From Pseudomonas sp. H3(2019) (lineage in GTDB: Bacteria; Pseudomonadota; Gammaproteobacteria; Pseudomonadales; Pseudomonadaceae): 64,000 bases of DNA. A program made the position numbers and the translations under genes. Position 1 is the first letter of the stretch. Each line of letters starts with the position of its first letter. This document shows, piece after piece, positions 45,926 to 56,137 of this stretch. The stretch is taken from the NCBI RefSeq assembly GCF_007713465.1, contig NZ_VMSG01000003.1, positions 1 to 64,000 of the forward strand. The letters run 5' to 3'. Below the pieces are notes generated by a model, which saw only the letters and a program-made list of their open reading frames with translations, had not been told where the DNA came from and did not search any database.

Positions 45926-47701
45926 TTAATAAGTCCGAATCTTAGGTTCAAAAGTCGGAACAGTCTTCGGCGAGAAGTTCACGGCACGCTTGGTAACGCG
46001 CTTGTCACCCGGGAAGTACAGGGTGTGGCACAGCCAGTTTTCGTCGTCGCGGTCTTCGTAGTCTTCACGGGCGTGAGCGCCGCGGGACTCTTTGCGGATC
46101 TCTGCAGCGATGGCAGTAGCTTCGGCCACTTCCAGCAGGTTTTGCAGTTCCAGCGCTTCGATACGAGCAGTATTGAACGCCTGGCTCTTATCGTTGATCT
46201 TGACGTTGGCGATACGGCCACGCAGATCAGCGAGCTGGGCGATACCCTTCTGCATGTATTCGCCGGTACGGAATACACCGAAGTAGTTCTGCATGCAGCT
46301 TTGCAGCTCTTTACGCAGAGTAGCGACGTCTTCACCTTCGGTACGCGAGTTCAGGCCATCGAGACGCGCCAGGGCTGCGTCGATGTCGGACTGGCGAGGG
46401 CGAGCGTAGTCGACGCCTTCTTTCAGGGTCTGCTCCAGGAACAGGCCGGCGGCACGGCCGAATACCACCAGGTCGAGCAGCGAGTTGCCGCCCAGACGGT
46501 TGGCACCGTGAACCGATACGCACGCCACTTCACCTACCGCGAACAGACCAGGAATGATCTGGTCCTTGCCGTCGGCGTCCTGAGTGATTGCCTGGCCATG
46601 AATGTTGGTGGCAACGCCGCCCATCATATAGTGGCAGGTTGGAACAACCGGGATCGGCGCTACGGCTGGATCGACGTGAGCGAAGGTCTTGGACAGCTCC
46701 ATGATGCCTGGCAGACGGCTGTGCAGAACTTCTTCACCGAGGTGATCGAGTTTCAGCATTACGTGGTCGCCATCCGGACCGCAACCGTTGCCGGCGATGA
46801 TTTCTTTAACCATCGAGCGGGCAACCACGTCACGACCGGCAAGGTCTTTGGCGTTCGGAGCATAACGCTCCATGAAACGCTCGCCGTGCTTGTTGATCAG
46901 GTAACCGCCTTCACCGCGGCACCCTTCGGTAACCAGTACACCGGCGCCGGCGATGCCGGTCGGGTGGAACTGCCACATTTCGATGTCTTGTACCGGCACG
47001 CCAGCACGCAGAGCCATGCCGACGCCGTCACCGGTGTTGATCAGGGCGTTGGTGGTGGACGAGTAGATACGACCTGCACCGCCAGTCGCCAGAACGGTGG
47101 CGTTAGCGCGGACGTAGGAGGTTTCGCCGGTTTCGATGCAGATGACGATCATGCCGACAAAGGCACCATCTTCGTTCTTCACCAGGTCGACGCCATAGTA
47201 TTCGTTGAGGAATACGGTGCCGGCCTTCAGGTTGGCCTGGTACAGAGTGTGCAGCAGAGCGTGACCGGTACGGTCGGCAGCGGCGCACGTACGCGCAGCC
47301 TGGCCACCTTTACCGAAGTCTTTCGACTGACCGCCGAACGGACGCTGATAGATGCGACCCTGTTCGGTACGGGAGAACGGCAAGCCCATGTGCTCGAGTT
47401 CGAAGACCGCTTCCGGGCCTACGGAACACATGTATTCGATAGCGTCCTGGTCACCGATGTAGTCGGAACCCTTGACGGTATCGTACATGTGCCAGCGCCA
47501 GTCATCGTTCGGATCAGCGGACGCGATGGCGCAGGTGATGCCACCCTGTGCGGATACGGTGTGCGAGCGAGTCGGGAAAACCTTGGTAACTACGGCAGTC
47601 TTGTGACCGCCCTGTGCAAGTTGCAGCGCAGCGCGCATGCCGGCACCGCCGCCGCCAATGATGATGGCGTCGAACGAAAGCGTATTTACTGAGTTAGACA
47701 T
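45926..47701 (-). CDS. sdhA: succinate dehydrogenase flavoprotein subunit
   Basis: A 591-residue subunit that oxidises succinate to fumarate. The FAD motif is [20 protein letters not shown]. The flavin-linking histidine is in [20 protein letters not shown], and the catalytic arginine region is [20 protein letters not shown]. The C-terminal domain is complete ([20 protein letters not shown]). It lies three bases after sdhD and 11 before sdhB. Confidence 0.98.
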   Translation of the reverse strand: MSNSVNTLSFDAIIIGGGGAGMRAALQLAQGGHKTAVVTKVFPTRSHTVSAQGGITCAIASADPNDDWRWHMYDTVKGSDYIGDQDAIEYMCSVGPEAVFELEHMGLPFSRTEQGRIYQRPFGGQSKDFGKGGQAARTCAAADRTGHALLHTLYQANLKAGTVFLNEYYGVDLVKNEDGAFVGMIVICIETGETSYVRANATVLATGGAGRIYSSTTNALINTGDGVGMALRAGVPVQDIEMWQFHPTGIAGAGVLVTEGCRGEGGYLINKHGERFMERYAPNAKDLAGRDVVARSMVKEIIAGNGCGPDGDHVMLKLDHLGEEVLHSRLPGIMELSKTFAHVDPAVAPIPVVPTCHYMMGGVATNIHGQAITQDADGKDQIIPGLFAVGEVACVSVHGANRLGGNSLLDLVVFGRAAGLFLEQTLKEGVDYARPRQSDIDAALARLDGLNSRTEGEDVATLRKELQSCMQNYFGVFRTGEYMQKGIAQLADLRGRIANVKINDKSQAFNTARIEALELQNLLEVAEATAIAAEIRKESRGAHAREDYEDRDDENWLCHTLYFPGDKRVTKRAVNFSPKTVPTFEPKIRTY

Positions 47702-47704
47702 GAA

Positions 47705-48073
47705 TCAGATACCCCAGAGAATCTGCACACCCCAGACGAAGTAAGCGAACATCGCAACGCCGCATACTGCCTGGAAAAGGAAACGTACTGCAGTCGCGGA
47801 CTTGCCCAGCGCCATTGGCGTCAGGTAGTCGGTCGCGATGGTCCACATGCCGACCCAGGCGTGAGCGCCAAGGGCAACCAGGGCCAGTAGACTGAAGATG
47901 CGCATCCAGTTGTTTGCGAACAGCAAGTGCCATTGGGCGTAGCCAAGGCCAGGGTGCGCAACAAGGTATCCGATCAGGAAAATGAAATAAGCCGCGAGAA
48001 CGACCGCAGACACACGCTGCGCCATCCAGTCATAGAGGCCCGAACGCGATAGGTTCGTAACGCTGGTTACCAT
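47705..48073 (-). CDS. sdhD: succinate dehydrogenase membrane anchor SdhD
   Basis: A 122-residue anchor with three helices. The heme- and quinone-side histidine lies in VALGAHAWVGMWTIATDYLT, the family signature, and the N-terminal segment is SRSGLYDWMAQRVSAVVLA. The ATG at 48073 is chosen because it fits the family; it overlaps the last seven bases of sdhC, so translation is coupled. Confidence 0.95.
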   Translation of the reverse strand: MVTSVTNLSRSGLYDWMAQRVSAVVLAAYFIFLIGYLVAHPGLGYAQWHLLFANNWMRIFSLLALVALGAHAWVGMWTIATDYLTPMALGKSATAVRFLFQAVCGVAMFAYFVWGVQILWGI

Positions 48074-48441
48074 ATCCAAACTCCCGCCAGAACGATCAAC
48101 ACCACGGAAATGGCGATGATAATTTTCGAGCCCAGCTTGCCGCCTTCCAGCGTCTCACCGATGCCCATGTCCATGATCAGATGGCGTACACCGGCCACCA
48201 TGTGATACAGCAAGGCGGACAGCAGGCCCCATGCTACGAACTTGGCCAGCGGACTGGTCAAGCATGCCTTCACCTCGGCAAAACCTTCCTCGGAACCCAG
48301 GGATTTGCTCAATGCATACAGCATGATGCCAAGGCCCAGGAAGAGGATGATGCCGGAAACACGGTGAAGAAACGACGTAACGCCGGTGATGGGGAGTTTG
48401 ATGGTCCTTAGGTCTAGGTTTACAGGTCGTTGGCTTTTCAC
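48067..48441 (-). CDS. sdhC: succinate dehydrogenase cytochrome b556 subunit SdhC
   Basis: A 124-residue anchor with three helices and the heme-ligand motif LLYHMVAGVRHLIMDMGIGE. I start it at the GTG at 48441 (MKSQRPVNLDLRTIKLP), the usual N-terminus. The frame stays open to a TTG at 48474 but adds no conserved sequence. No clear ribosome site precedes the GTG. It is the first gene of sdhCDAB-sucAB-lpd-sucCD. Confidence 0.95.
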   Translation of the reverse strand: MKSQRPVNLDLRTIKLPITGVTSFLHRVSGIILFLGLGIMLYALSKSLGSEEGFAEVKACLTSPLAKFVAWGLLSALLYHMVAGVRHLIMDMGIGETLEGGKLGSKIIIAISVVLIVLAGVWIW

Positions 48442-48575
48442 GGCTTTTTTTTCACACTGAAGAGCCCCTAACAATCAGGGCAAAGTTGTTGGGGAGTGCA
48501 CTGGTCAGGTAACCACTACCCAGGGATGCGACCCCCAATAAAGCAGGCCCAAAAGCCCCTGGCGGTCGGTGGCCG

Positions 48576-48604
48576 AGTATAGACAGTTAGGCTACTAATG
48601 ACAA
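48576..48604 (-). promoter_or_regulatory. sigma-70 promoter of the sdh-suc operon
   Basis: On the minus strand TTGTCA (48604-48599) is followed after exactly 17 bases by TATACT (48581-48576). Both boxes match at five of six positions. Transcription would start near 48570, about 130 bases before sdhC. Confidence 0.8.
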
Positions 48605-48718
48605 CGCGTTCACCTTCCCCTAATAGCTCATTGCACAAGCGGGATAAAAGGCGTAAACGGCAGGTAATTTCGAGGAAAAAGTCCGGTTAAAGCCTTCTGG
48701 AGCAAGACTTTAGGCAAA

Positions 48719-48746
48719 TTGACATTCGAATTTATCTCACTATAGT
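48719..48746 (+). promoter_or_regulatory. sigma-70 promoter of gltA
   Basis: TTGACA (48719-48724) and TATAGT (48741-48746) are separated by 16 bases. The -35 is perfect and the -10 matches five of six. The leader to the gltA start is about 50 bases and contains the ribosome site AGGAGG (48794-48799). Confidence 0.8.
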
Positions 48747-48804
48747 GGTGCGGGCCCTGCGTGGGGGGTCTGTCTGATGATTTCAAGCATAAATAGGAGG
48801 CCAC

Positions 48805-50094
48805 ATGGCTGACAAAAAAGCGCAGTTGATCATCGAGGGCGCAGCCCCCGTCGAGCTGCCCATTTTAACCGGCACCGTTGGTCCCGATGTAATCGACGTT
48901 CGGGGCCTGACGGCCACGGGCCGTTTCACTTTTGACCCGGGTTTCATGTCGACCGCCTCTTGCGAGTCGAAGATTACCTATATCGACGGCGACAACGGCA
49001 TTTTGTTGCACCGCGGCTACCCGATCGAGCAACTCGCCGAGAAGTCGGACTATCTGGAAACCTGCTACCTGCTGCTCAACGGCGAATTGCCGACCGCAGA
49101 ACAGAAGGCCCAGTTCGTCAGCACCGTCAAGAACCACACCATGGTTCATGAGCAACTGAAGACCTTCTTCAACGGCTTCCGTCGCGACGCCCACCCGATG
49201 GCCGTCATGTGCGGTGTAGTCGGCGCCCTTTCGGCCTTCTACCACGACTCCCTGGACATCAATAACCCGCAGCATCGCGAAATTTCCGCGATCCGCCTGG
49301 TTGCCAAGATGCCAACCCTGGCCGCGATGGTTTACAAGTACTCCATGGGTCAACCCATGATGTACCCGCGCAACGACCTGTCGTATGCGGAAAACTTCCT
49401 GCACATGATGTTCAACACCCCGTGCGAGATCAAACCGATCAGCCCGGTACTCGCCAAGGCCATGGACCGGATCTTCATCCTCCACGCCGACCACGAGCAG
49501 AACGCATCGACCTCCACCGTACGCCTGGCTGGCTCCTCGGGTGCCAACCCGTTCGCCTGTATCGCCGCCGGTATCGCTGCACTGTGGGGCCCTGCCCACG
49601 GCGGCGCGAACGAAGCTGTTCTGACCATGCTTGACGAAATTGGCGATGTTTCGAACATTGACAAGTACATCGCCAAGGCCAAGGACAAGAACGATCCGTT
49701 CAAACTGATGGGCTTCGGTCACCGGGTTTACAAAAACCGCGACCCACGCGCTACCGTCATGAAAAAGACCTGCGACGAAGTGCTCAAGGAACTGGGTATC
49801 CAGAACGATCCGCAACTCGAACTGGCCATGCGCCTGGAAGAGATCGCCCTGACCGACCCGTACTTCATCGAACGCTCGCTGTACCCGAACGTCGACTTCT
49901 ACTCGGGGATCATCCTCAAGGCGATCGGCATTCCAACCAGCATGTTCACCGTGATCTTCGCCCTGGCGCGGACCGTCGGCTGGATCTCCCACTGGAAAGA
50001 AATGCTCTCCAGCCCGTACAAGATTGGCCGTCCGCGCCAGCTGTACACCGGCTACGAGTCGCGTGACATCACCCGGCTTGAAGACCGCAAGTAA
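48805..50094 (+). CDS. gltA: citrate synthase (type II)
   Basis: It condenses acetyl-CoA and oxaloacetate, the entry step of the TCA cycle. At 429 residues it is of the hexameric, NADH-regulated Gram-negative type. The catalytic residues appear in [17 protein letters not shown] (first histidine), [17 protein letters not shown] (second histidine) and [16 protein letters not shown] (aspartate). The N-terminal domain with [20 protein letters not shown] is intact. AGGAGG six bases before the ATG is an ideal ribosome site. Confidence 0.98.
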   Translation: MADKKAQLIIEGAAPVELPILTGTVGPDVIDVRGLTATGRFTFDPGFMSTASCESKITYIDGDNGILLHRGYPIEQLAEKSDYLETCYLLLNGELPTAEQKAQFVSTVKNHTMVHEQLKTFFNGFRRDAHPMAVMCGVVGALSAFYHDSLDINNPQHREISAIRLVAKMPTLAAMVYKYSMGQPMMYPRNDLSYAENFLHMMFNTPCEIKPISPVLAKAMDRIFILHADHEQNASTSTVRLAGSSGANPFACIAAGIAALWGPAHGGANEAVLTMLDEIGDVSNIDKYIAKAKDKNDPFKLMGFGHRVYKNRDPRATVMKKTCDEVLKELGIQNDPQLELAMRLEEIALTDPYFIERSLYPNVDFYSGIILKAIGIPTSMFTVIFALARTVGWISHWKEMLSSPYKIGRPRQLYTGYESRDITRLEDRK

Positions 50095-50129
50095 GACCTG
50101 TCTTGCGATAACGTCTTGGTTTCACCGGA

Positions 50130-50158
50130 AACGGCCTCTATAAATAGAGGCCGTTTTT
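50130..50158 (+). terminator. rho-independent terminator of gltA
   Basis: AACGGCCTCTA and TAGAGGCCGTT form an 11-pair stem around TAAA, followed by a short T-run. It is 36 bases past the gltA stop. Confidence 0.9.
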
Positions 50159-50367
50159 GTATGTGTGCTTTGAAAGTCTTTCGGTCGTGTACACATCCGT
50201 TTCTGCGGTAACAGCGGCTACCCGTCCCGGTCTTACAGCGGGTCACGCTGGTTACTGACAGAGCCGCACAATTGTTCAGCGACGCGTCGGCTGCTCAGCG
50301 CTCCACTGCTGACTCGAGCTAGCAATAGAGGACGCCCTTAAGCTGATTGTGATAACAGCCAGATGGT

Positions 50368-52494
50368 CTAGAGAGTGTAAGAAATACCGACCTGAACTGT
50401 TCTCGGCTCACCAGGGTAGGTGTAGACATTGCCGAAGGCACCTTCTTCATAGTCACGGTCGAACAAGTTCTTCACATCGAGATCAAGCCTGACCTTGTCA
50501 TTGACCTTGTAGAAGCTGAGCAGATCGACGACTGTGTAGCTGCCCATCGAAAACGCCGTGTTAGCGGTCTGGCCCGCACGTTCATCGACGTATTTGCCAC
50601 CCACCCCCAAGCCTAGCCCTTTGAAAGCGCCATCCTGGAACTCGTAGACGTTGAGCAGGCTGAAGCTGTTCTGCGGAATGTTCATCAGCCGGGTTCCCGA
50701 CTGGATCACATTGTCCTTGGTGACCTCGGCATCGACATAGGCATAGCCGCCAATCACCCGCCATTCTGGAGTCAAATTGCCTGCCACGTTCAGATCAAAG
50801 CCACGACTGCGTACTTCGCCAGCCGCTACGCTGAATGTGGAGTCCACGGGATCGGTGGTAAGGACGTTGCGTTTTTCAATCTGGTAAATCGCCGCATCTA
50901 CACTCAGCTGGTGATCCAGAGCCTCCCATTTGATACCCATCTCATAGGACTTGCCTTTTTCCGGCTCAAAGCCGCCACCTTGTCGGCTGGCCCCAGTATT
51001 CGGTTTGAATGAGCGTGCTGTATCGGCATAAACCGCCACGGTATCGGTAAGGTCATAAATCACCCCAAGACGAGGCGTCACCGCATTGGCGCTCTCTTCC
51101 CAGCTTCGACCACCCGCTACAAAGGTCTCGTAGCCATGCTCAAAGCGCTCGAAACGGGCGCCCGCCAAGACCTTCAAACGCTCAGTCAACGCCACCTGAT
51201 CCTGAACGAAGGCCGCGTATGTCTTGAGGTTTTCCTTGTCGTTGGTCGGCGTCCGGGTCAAGGCTGGACGCGGCTGACCATACACCGGGTTGAAGATATC
51301 AATCGGGTAGGCGCTGACCGCTCCGCTGGAGCGCTGAATGATGGACTTGTAGTCGTAATCCTCGTACTCGACACCGGTCAACAATGTGTGATTGAAGCCC
51401 CCGGCAGCGAAGTGCCCGGTGAGATTGAGTTGGGTGTCTTTGTCCGTCCACTCCAGCTTGCGGTAATTGAAGTTGCGTCCCAGCGTGCGCCCGTCGGCGG
51501 CAACGCCGTTTGCTTCAATTGCATTACCTTGCAAGGTGCCATCAAGCCACTGAAAACCACCGCCCAATGTCCAGTTGTCATTCAGGAAGTGTTCGAAACG
51601 CAGCTGCGCCATGTTGTTGTCGTTGTGCAACTTGCCGACGTCTTTTTCACCAAAGAACGTGTCACGAGACGCGGTGCCAATCTGATTCGGATAACGCGTC
51701 ACACCACGATCCAGCGGGTGATTGTTGCGCATGAAATCGCCTTCGAAGATCACCTTGGTGTCGTCGGTGGCCTGCCAGGAAATAACCGGCGTCACGCCGT
51801 AACGCTCGGTTTCAACATGATCGCGGAAGGTATCACCGCCCTCACCCACCACGTTTAAGCGATAGGCCAGGCGCCCCTCTTCGTCGAGCGGGCCGGAGGC
51901 ATCCAGCGTGCCACGCTTCATGCCCTGATCGTCGAGTTGGCTACCCAGCGTCACAGCACGTTCAGCCAAGGGCTGCTTGGAGACGACGTTGAACGTGCCA
52001 CCAGGATCACCCCGGCCATAAAGCATGGTCGCGGGGCCTCGCAGGACTTCCAGTCGCTCGATGGTGTTCGCATCAGGCATGTTCGGATAACCACGATTGA
52101 TCGGAAAACCGTTGCGATAGAACTCTCCGGTGGTAAATCCACGCACAGTGAAGGTAGTCAGCCCCTGGCCACCAAAGTTGTTAGCCCGGCCCACCCCGCC
52201 GGCATAGTCGAGCGCATCCTGAAGGCGAGTAGCCCCGATGTCCTCTACAACATCTTTGGTCACTACGCTAATGGACTGCGGTGTTTCGTGAATCGAAGTG
52301 TCGGTTCGCGTCGCGCTGGCAGAACGCGTTGCACGGTAGCCCTTCACCGGCCCTAGAGCCGTTTCATACTCCGCCGTACCGACGATGTCGGTCGCTTGCA
52401 ACTCCAGACTGGTTTTATCGGTTGTAGCTTGCTCAGCCCAGGAGGAAGCGGAAAACACCTGAAGGACACAAATGGAGACCAGAGTACGACGCAT
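50368..52494 (-). CDS. TonB-dependent siderophore receptor
   Basis: A 708-residue outer-membrane receptor with a signal peptide (MRRTLVSICVLQVFSASSWA). The plug domain is of the ferric-siderophore class: SIHETPQSISVVTKDVVEDI, RLQDALDYAGGVGRANNFGG, FTVRGFTTGEFYRNGFPINR and IERLEVLRGPATMLYGRGDP. The barrel ends in the classical DVKNLFDRDYEEGAFGN and terminal VGISYTL. The plug block and length resemble the FhuA/FpvA-type hydroxamate receptors, but the siderophore cannot be named. It has no N-terminal signalling domain and stands alone, with no biosynthesis or ABC genes nearby. AAGG eight bases upstream supports the start. Confidence 0.94.
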   Translation of the reverse strand: MRRTLVSICVLQVFSASSWAEQATTDKTSLELQATDIVGTAEYETALGPVKGYRATRSASATRTDTSIHETPQSISVVTKDVVEDIGATRLQDALDYAGGVGRANNFGGQGLTTFTVRGFTTGEFYRNGFPINRGYPNMPDANTIERLEVLRGPATMLYGRGDPGGTFNVVSKQPLAERAVTLGSQLDDQGMKRGTLDASGPLDEEGRLAYRLNVVGEGGDTFRDHVETERYGVTPVISWQATDDTKVIFEGDFMRNNHPLDRGVTRYPNQIGTASRDTFFGEKDVGKLHNDNNMAQLRFEHFLNDNWTLGGGFQWLDGTLQGNAIEANGVAADGRTLGRNFNYRKLEWTDKDTQLNLTGHFAAGGFNHTLLTGVEYEDYDYKSIIQRSSGAVSAYPIDIFNPVYGQPRPALTRTPTNDKENLKTYAAFVQDQVALTERLKVLAGARFERFEHGYETFVAGGRSWEESANAVTPRLGVIYDLTDTVAVYADTARSFKPNTGASRQGGGFEPEKGKSYEMGIKWEALDHQLSVDAAIYQIEKRNVLTTDPVDSTFSVAAGEVRSRGFDLNVAGNLTPEWRVIGGYAYVDAEVTKDNVIQSGTRLMNIPQNSFSLLNVYEFQDGAFKGLGLGVGGKYVDERAGQTANTAFSMGSYTVVDLLSFYKVNDKVRLDLDVKNLFDRDYEEGAFGNVYTYPGEPRTVQVGISYTL

Positions 52495-52683
52495 CTAGGA
52501 AACCTTGAGAAAATAGCCAAATGGGACGGCATACGTGCCAATAGTTCGCGGCGCATGTTATATCACATCATTAGTATTTGATACGTATTCGCGTTTACAC
52601 CTCTTAAACGTTGCCTGCGCTTTTAGAAATCGCTAATAAAGCAATCCCGGAACACAACGCTGTTCAAACCACGGGCATAAAAA

Positions 52684-52711
52684 AATGCCCCAATCTCTCG
52701 ACCGGGGCATT
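52684..52711 (-). terminator. rho-independent terminator of actP
   Basis: AATGCCCC (52684-52691) and GGGGCATT (52704-52711) pair around a 12-base loop. The A-run at 52678-52685 is a T-run on the minus strand. It lies 37 bases past the actP stop. Confidence 0.85.
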
Positions 52712-52747
52712 CCTGTTTAAAACAACTTACACAACAAACCTTAACCC

Positions 52748-54406
52748 TTAGTGCGGAACCGCCCCACTCGCCCCCAACCCGGTCTGCGAACGCACAAACT
52801 GCGGGAAGAACAGCGCCCGCTCATTGTCAGCCGCCGCGGACTTGTCAGTGATAGAGAAGAACCAGATCCCGACAAAGGCAATGGCCATCGAGAACAGCGC
52901 CGGGTACTCATACGGGAAGATCGCCTTCTCATGCCCCATGATCTGCACCCAAATGGTTGGGCCCAGCACCATCAGGCCCACTGCACTGACCAGCCCCAGC
53001 CAGCCACCGACCATCGCACCGCGCGTGGTGAGCTTCTTCCAGTACATGGAAAGCAGCAGCACCGGGAAGTTGCAGCTGGCAGCGATCGAGAATGCCAGGC
53101 CCACCATGAACGCGATGTTCTGGCTTTCGAACAGGATGCCCAGAACAATCGCCAACACGCCCAAGGCAATGGTGGTGATCTTCGAAACACGGATCTCATC
53201 CTTCTCGTTAGCCTTGCCCTTCTTGATCACACTGGCGTAGAGGTCGTGAGACACCGCCGTGGCCCCGGCCAGGGTCAGACCGGCAACCACTGCCAGAATG
53301 GTGGCGAAGGCTACTGCCGAGATGAAGCCGAGGAAGATACTGCCGCCCACCGCATTGGCCAGGTGCACCGCCGCCATGTTGTTGCCGCCCAACAGCGCCC
53401 CCGTAGCGTCCTTGAAGGCCGGGTTGGTGCTGACCAGCAGGATTGCGCCAAAGCCAATGATGAACGTCAGGATGTAGAAGTAACCGATGAAGCCGGTGGC
53501 ATACAGCACGCTTTTGCGCGCTTCTTTAGCGTCACTCACGGTGAAGAAGCGCATCAGGATATGCGGCAGGCCAGCAGTACCGAACATCAACGCCAGGCCG
53601 AGGGAAAACGCCGAGACCGGGTCTTTCACCAGACCGCCCGGGCTCATGATCGCTTCACCTTTGGGGTGAACCTTGATCGCCTCGGAGAACAGCGTATTGA
53701 AGTCGAAGTTGACGTGCTTCATCACCATCAGCGCCATGAACGACGCGCCGGACAACAACAGCACAGCCTTGATGATCTGCACCCAGGTGGTCGCCAGCAT
53801 GCCGCCGAACAACACATAGAGGCACATCAGGATCCCCACCAGAATCACCGCGACATGGTAATCGAGGCCAAACAGCAGCTGGATCAGCTTGCCGGCACCG
53901 ACCATTTGCGCGATCAGGTAGAACGCCACCACCACCAGCGAACCGCAGGCGGACAAGGTGCGAATCTGGGTTTGCCCGAGGCGGTAGGACGCCACGTCGG
54001 CAAAAGTGTACTTGCCCAGGTTGCGCAGACGCTCGGCGATCAGGAACAGAATGATCGGCCAGCCCACCAGGAAGCCGATCGAGTAGATCAGGCCATCGTA
54101 GCCCGACGCGAACACCAGCGCGGAAATTCCCAGGAAGGACGCCGCCGACATGTAGTCACCGGCAATCGCCAGACCGTTCTGCAAACCGGTGATCCTGCCA
54201 CCCGCCGCGTAGTAGTCAGCGGCCGACTTGTTGCGCTTGGACGCCCAGTAGGTGATGCACAGCGTTGCACCGACGAACACCACAAACATCAGGATCGCCG
54301 AAACGTTGAGCGGTTGTTTGTGCACTTCGCCGGTAAGCGCCTCGGCCGCCCAAACGGCCGGTGCGAAGGCGGCAATGCCTAAAGCTGCCAATAGACGCCG
54401 GATCAT
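52748..54406 (-). CDS. actP: acetate/cation symporter ActP (SSS family)
   Basis: A 552-residue sodium:solute symporter with a cleavable-looking N-terminal segment ([18 protein letters not shown]) and 13 or more helices. The family signature is in [20 protein letters not shown] and [20 protein letters not shown]. Placement after the DUF485 gene (overlap of four bases) is the standard yjcH-actP arrangement for acetate uptake. The acs gene that often precedes it is not in the window. Confidence 0.94.
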   Translation of the reverse strand: MIRRLLAALGIAAFAPAVWAAEALTGEVHKQPLNVSAILMFVVFVGATLCITYWASKRNKSAADYYAAGGRITGLQNGLAIAGDYMSAASFLGISALVFASGYDGLIYSIGFLVGWPIILFLIAERLRNLGKYTFADVASYRLGQTQIRTLSACGSLVVVAFYLIAQMVGAGKLIQLLFGLDYHVAVILVGILMCLYVLFGGMLATTWVQIIKAVLLLSGASFMALMVMKHVNFDFNTLFSEAIKVHPKGEAIMSPGGLVKDPVSAFSLGLALMFGTAGLPHILMRFFTVSDAKEARKSVLYATGFIGYFYILTFIIGFGAILLVSTNPAFKDATGALLGGNNMAAVHLANAVGGSIFLGFISAVAFATILAVVAGLTLAGATAVSHDLYASVIKKGKANEKDEIRVSKITTIALGVLAIVLGILFESQNIAFMVGLAFSIAASCNFPVLLLSMYWKKLTTRGAMVGGWLGLVSAVGLMVLGPTIWVQIMGHEKAIFPYEYPALFSMAIAFVGIWFFSITDKSAAADNERALFFPQFVRSQTGLGASGAVPH

Positions 54407-54714
54407 TGCTGAGCCTCCTTGAGAATCGCATTGTTCAGGTCGTCGAATTCGCCATTGGCGCGTCGTACGTAGATGGCCGTCAGGACGAAGGCCGACACAA
54501 TCAGCCCCACCCCAATCGGTATGCCCCAGGTAATCGATGACTCAGGGCTGATCTTCGCCCCCAGCACATGCGGTCCATAAGCAATCAATAAGATGAAGCC
54601 CGAGTAAAGCCCAAGCATGATCGCCGAGAGAATCCAGGCGAACCGCTCTCGTTTACGAACCAGCTCCTTGAAGCGCGGGCTGTTTTGAATCGAGAGGTAA
54701 ATGCTGTCGTTCAT
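54403..54714 (-). CDS. DUF485 inner-membrane protein (YjcH-like)
   Basis: A 103-residue membrane protein with two helices: [20 protein letters not shown] and [20 protein letters not shown]. The N-terminal motif is [20 protein letters not shown]485 proteins are conserved partners of ActP with unknown role. The stop overlaps the actP start. GAGG lies nine bases before the ATG. Confidence 0.93.
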   Translation of the reverse strand: MNDSIYLSIQNSPRFKELVRKRERFAWILSAIMLGLYSGFILLIAYGPHVLGAKISPESSITWGIPIGVGLIVSAFVLTAIYVRRANGEFDDLNNAILKEAQQ

Positions 54715-54878
54715 TGTTTTTATCCTCGCAGCACGGATTATTGTTGGAACATATCCACTCTATGCGGCTGCGGAACGGGTTCCAGACGACCTTAGTATTA
54801 GAACGACCTGACCATTTCGCCAATTTTGAGCCGATAAAAAAACAACTGTCATACACCGTTAACCTGCCTGAAACACAA

Positions 54879-54910
54879 AGGGCCGCTTGGCATGAATGCC
54901 AAGCGGCCCT
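54879..54910 (-). terminator. terminator of the glycine-betaine binding protein gene
   Basis: AGGGCCGCTTGGCAT pairs exactly with ATGCCAAGCGGCCCT over about 14 usable base pairs. On the minus strand it is followed by CTTTGTGTTTC, a weak T-rich tail. It lies 31 bases beyond the stop. Confidence 0.85.
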
Positions 54911-54941
54911 GGAAAGTACTGACTAGACGCGTTAGATCAAA

Positions 54942-55793
54942 TTACTTGGTCCACTCGGCGACGCGCTCCGGGTGTTTGGCCACCCAGTCCTTGGCTGCCA
55001 CTTCAGGTTTGGCACCATCCTGAATAGCCAACATGACCTCGCCGATTTCGTCTTTCGACGCCCATTGGAAGTTCTTCAGGAACTTCGCAACTTCCGGCGC
55101 TTTGGTTGCCAGTTCTTTGCTGCCGATGCTGTTCACGGTTTCAGCCGCACCATAAACGCCTTTCGGGTCTTCCAGGAAGCGCAGTTTCCACTTGGCGAAC
55201 ATCCAGTGCGGCACCCAACCGGTGACCGCGATGGATTCGTTTTTCTTCTCGGCACGGGTCAGCTCGGCAATCATGCCGGCACCGGAACTGGCCTTGAGGG
55301 TGTAGTTACTCAGGCCGTAGTCCTTGATCGCCTGATCGGTCTTGAGCATCACGCCTGAACCAGCGTCAATGCCGACGATACGACCTTTGAAGCTATCGTC
55401 GGTTTTAAGATCCTCAATGCTCTTGGCCTTGACGTACTCCGGCACGATCAGACCGATTTTCGCATCCTTGAAGTTCGGGCCGTAATCGACGACCTGATCC
55501 TTGTTCTTCGCCCAGTATTCGCCATGGGTTACTGGCAGCCAGGCTGACAGCATTGCATCGAGTTTGCCGGTGGCCACACCCTGCCACATGATCCCGGTGG
55601 CCACGGCTTGCAGTTTCACGTCGTAGCCGAGCTTTTGCTTGATCACCTCAGCAGCCACGTTGGTCGTGGCGACGCTGTCCGACCAGCCGTCAACATAACC
55701 GATAGTCACTGCCTTGCCTTCGGCGCTGGCCACAGTAGAACTGATCGCCAGCACCAAAGCCGCACCTGCGCCCAAGAGTCGTCGCATCTTCAT
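54942..55793 (-). CDS. glycine-betaine/choline-type ABC substrate-binding protein, orphan
   Basis: A 283-residue periplasmic binding protein of the ProX/OpuAC class. It has a signal peptide (LGAGAALVLAISSTVASAEG). The ligand box supplies aromatic residues in IGYVDGWSDSVATTNVAAEV, SAWLPVTHGEYWAKNKDQV and VTGWVPHWMFAKWKLRFL, the tryptophans that hold the quaternary ammonium group. No ATPase or permease gene is adjacent, so it must share a transporter encoded elsewhere; pseudomonads use such detached binding proteins (CaiX, BetX) with the Cbc transporter. Which ligand applies here is unclear. GGGGAAG seven bases upstream supports the start. Confidence 0.9.
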   Translation of the reverse strand: MKMRRLLGAGAALVLAISSTVASAEGKAVTIGYVDGWSDSVATTNVAAEVIKQKLGYDVKLQAVATGIMWQGVATGKLDAMLSAWLPVTHGEYWAKNKDQVVDYGPNFKDAKIGLIVPEYVKAKSIEDLKTDDSFKGRIVGIDAGSGVMLKTDQAIKDYGLSNYTLKASSGAGMIAELTRAEKKNESIAVTGWVPHWMFAKWKLRFLEDPKGVYGAAETVNSIGSKELATKAPEVAKFLKNFQWASKDEIGEVMLAIQDGAKPEVAAKDWVAKHPERVAEWTK

Positions 55794-56137
55794 CGTTACT
55801 TCCCCGAAAGTGCTGCGCTCGACGGATGCCGAGCAACGTCAACGTATTGTTATGGTGCACAGCGCCCCCATCACGCCTCACCGCAAACTCGTTCGATCAT
55901 CAGCGCGATGTATCAATGAGAACACTGACGCCTCGATAATCAACCTCGCGCTCAAGACGACCTGCTCTGGCTGCGACCTCAAGGCATCGAGAAACGACAT
56001 CAGAACGCCAGTAATCGCGTCCTGCAATAATGCCCCTGCGCTTCCCGCCCGAACTTTGCATGTCAAAACCATGCAGGTCACCAAGCACGGGGCAAATGCA
56101 GGTAAGATGCGCGGCTTTGTTCCCAGACGGCCTGACC
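55794..56137. other. gene-free region between the binding protein and GH17 genes
   Basis: These 344 bases must hold the divergent promoters of both genes. I see no convincing pair of boxes, repeat or hairpin and no small open frame with a ribosome site. The GH17 reading frame is open from 56030 but begins with non-hydrophobic sequence unrelated to its membrane start. Confidence 0.5.

Larger units (their letters stand above)
48442..48804. other. gene-free divergent control region of sdhC and gltA
   Basis: The 363 bases between the divergent sdhC and gltA starts contain no gene. Each side has one strong sigma-70 promoter, listed separately. The sdhC leader is long (about 130 bases) and C-rich (CCCCAACAACTTTGCCC near its end), which leaves room for post-transcriptional control such as Hfq/Crc or PrrF-type sRNA binding. 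That is inference. Confidence 0.6.

Noticed and set aside
52555..52605. A possible Fur box upstream of the siderophore receptor gene
   Set aside because: The A/T-rich stretch around ATCACATCATTAGTATTTGA matches the Fur consensus at fewer than half the positions in any register I tried. Iron control is likely from the gene type but not shown here.
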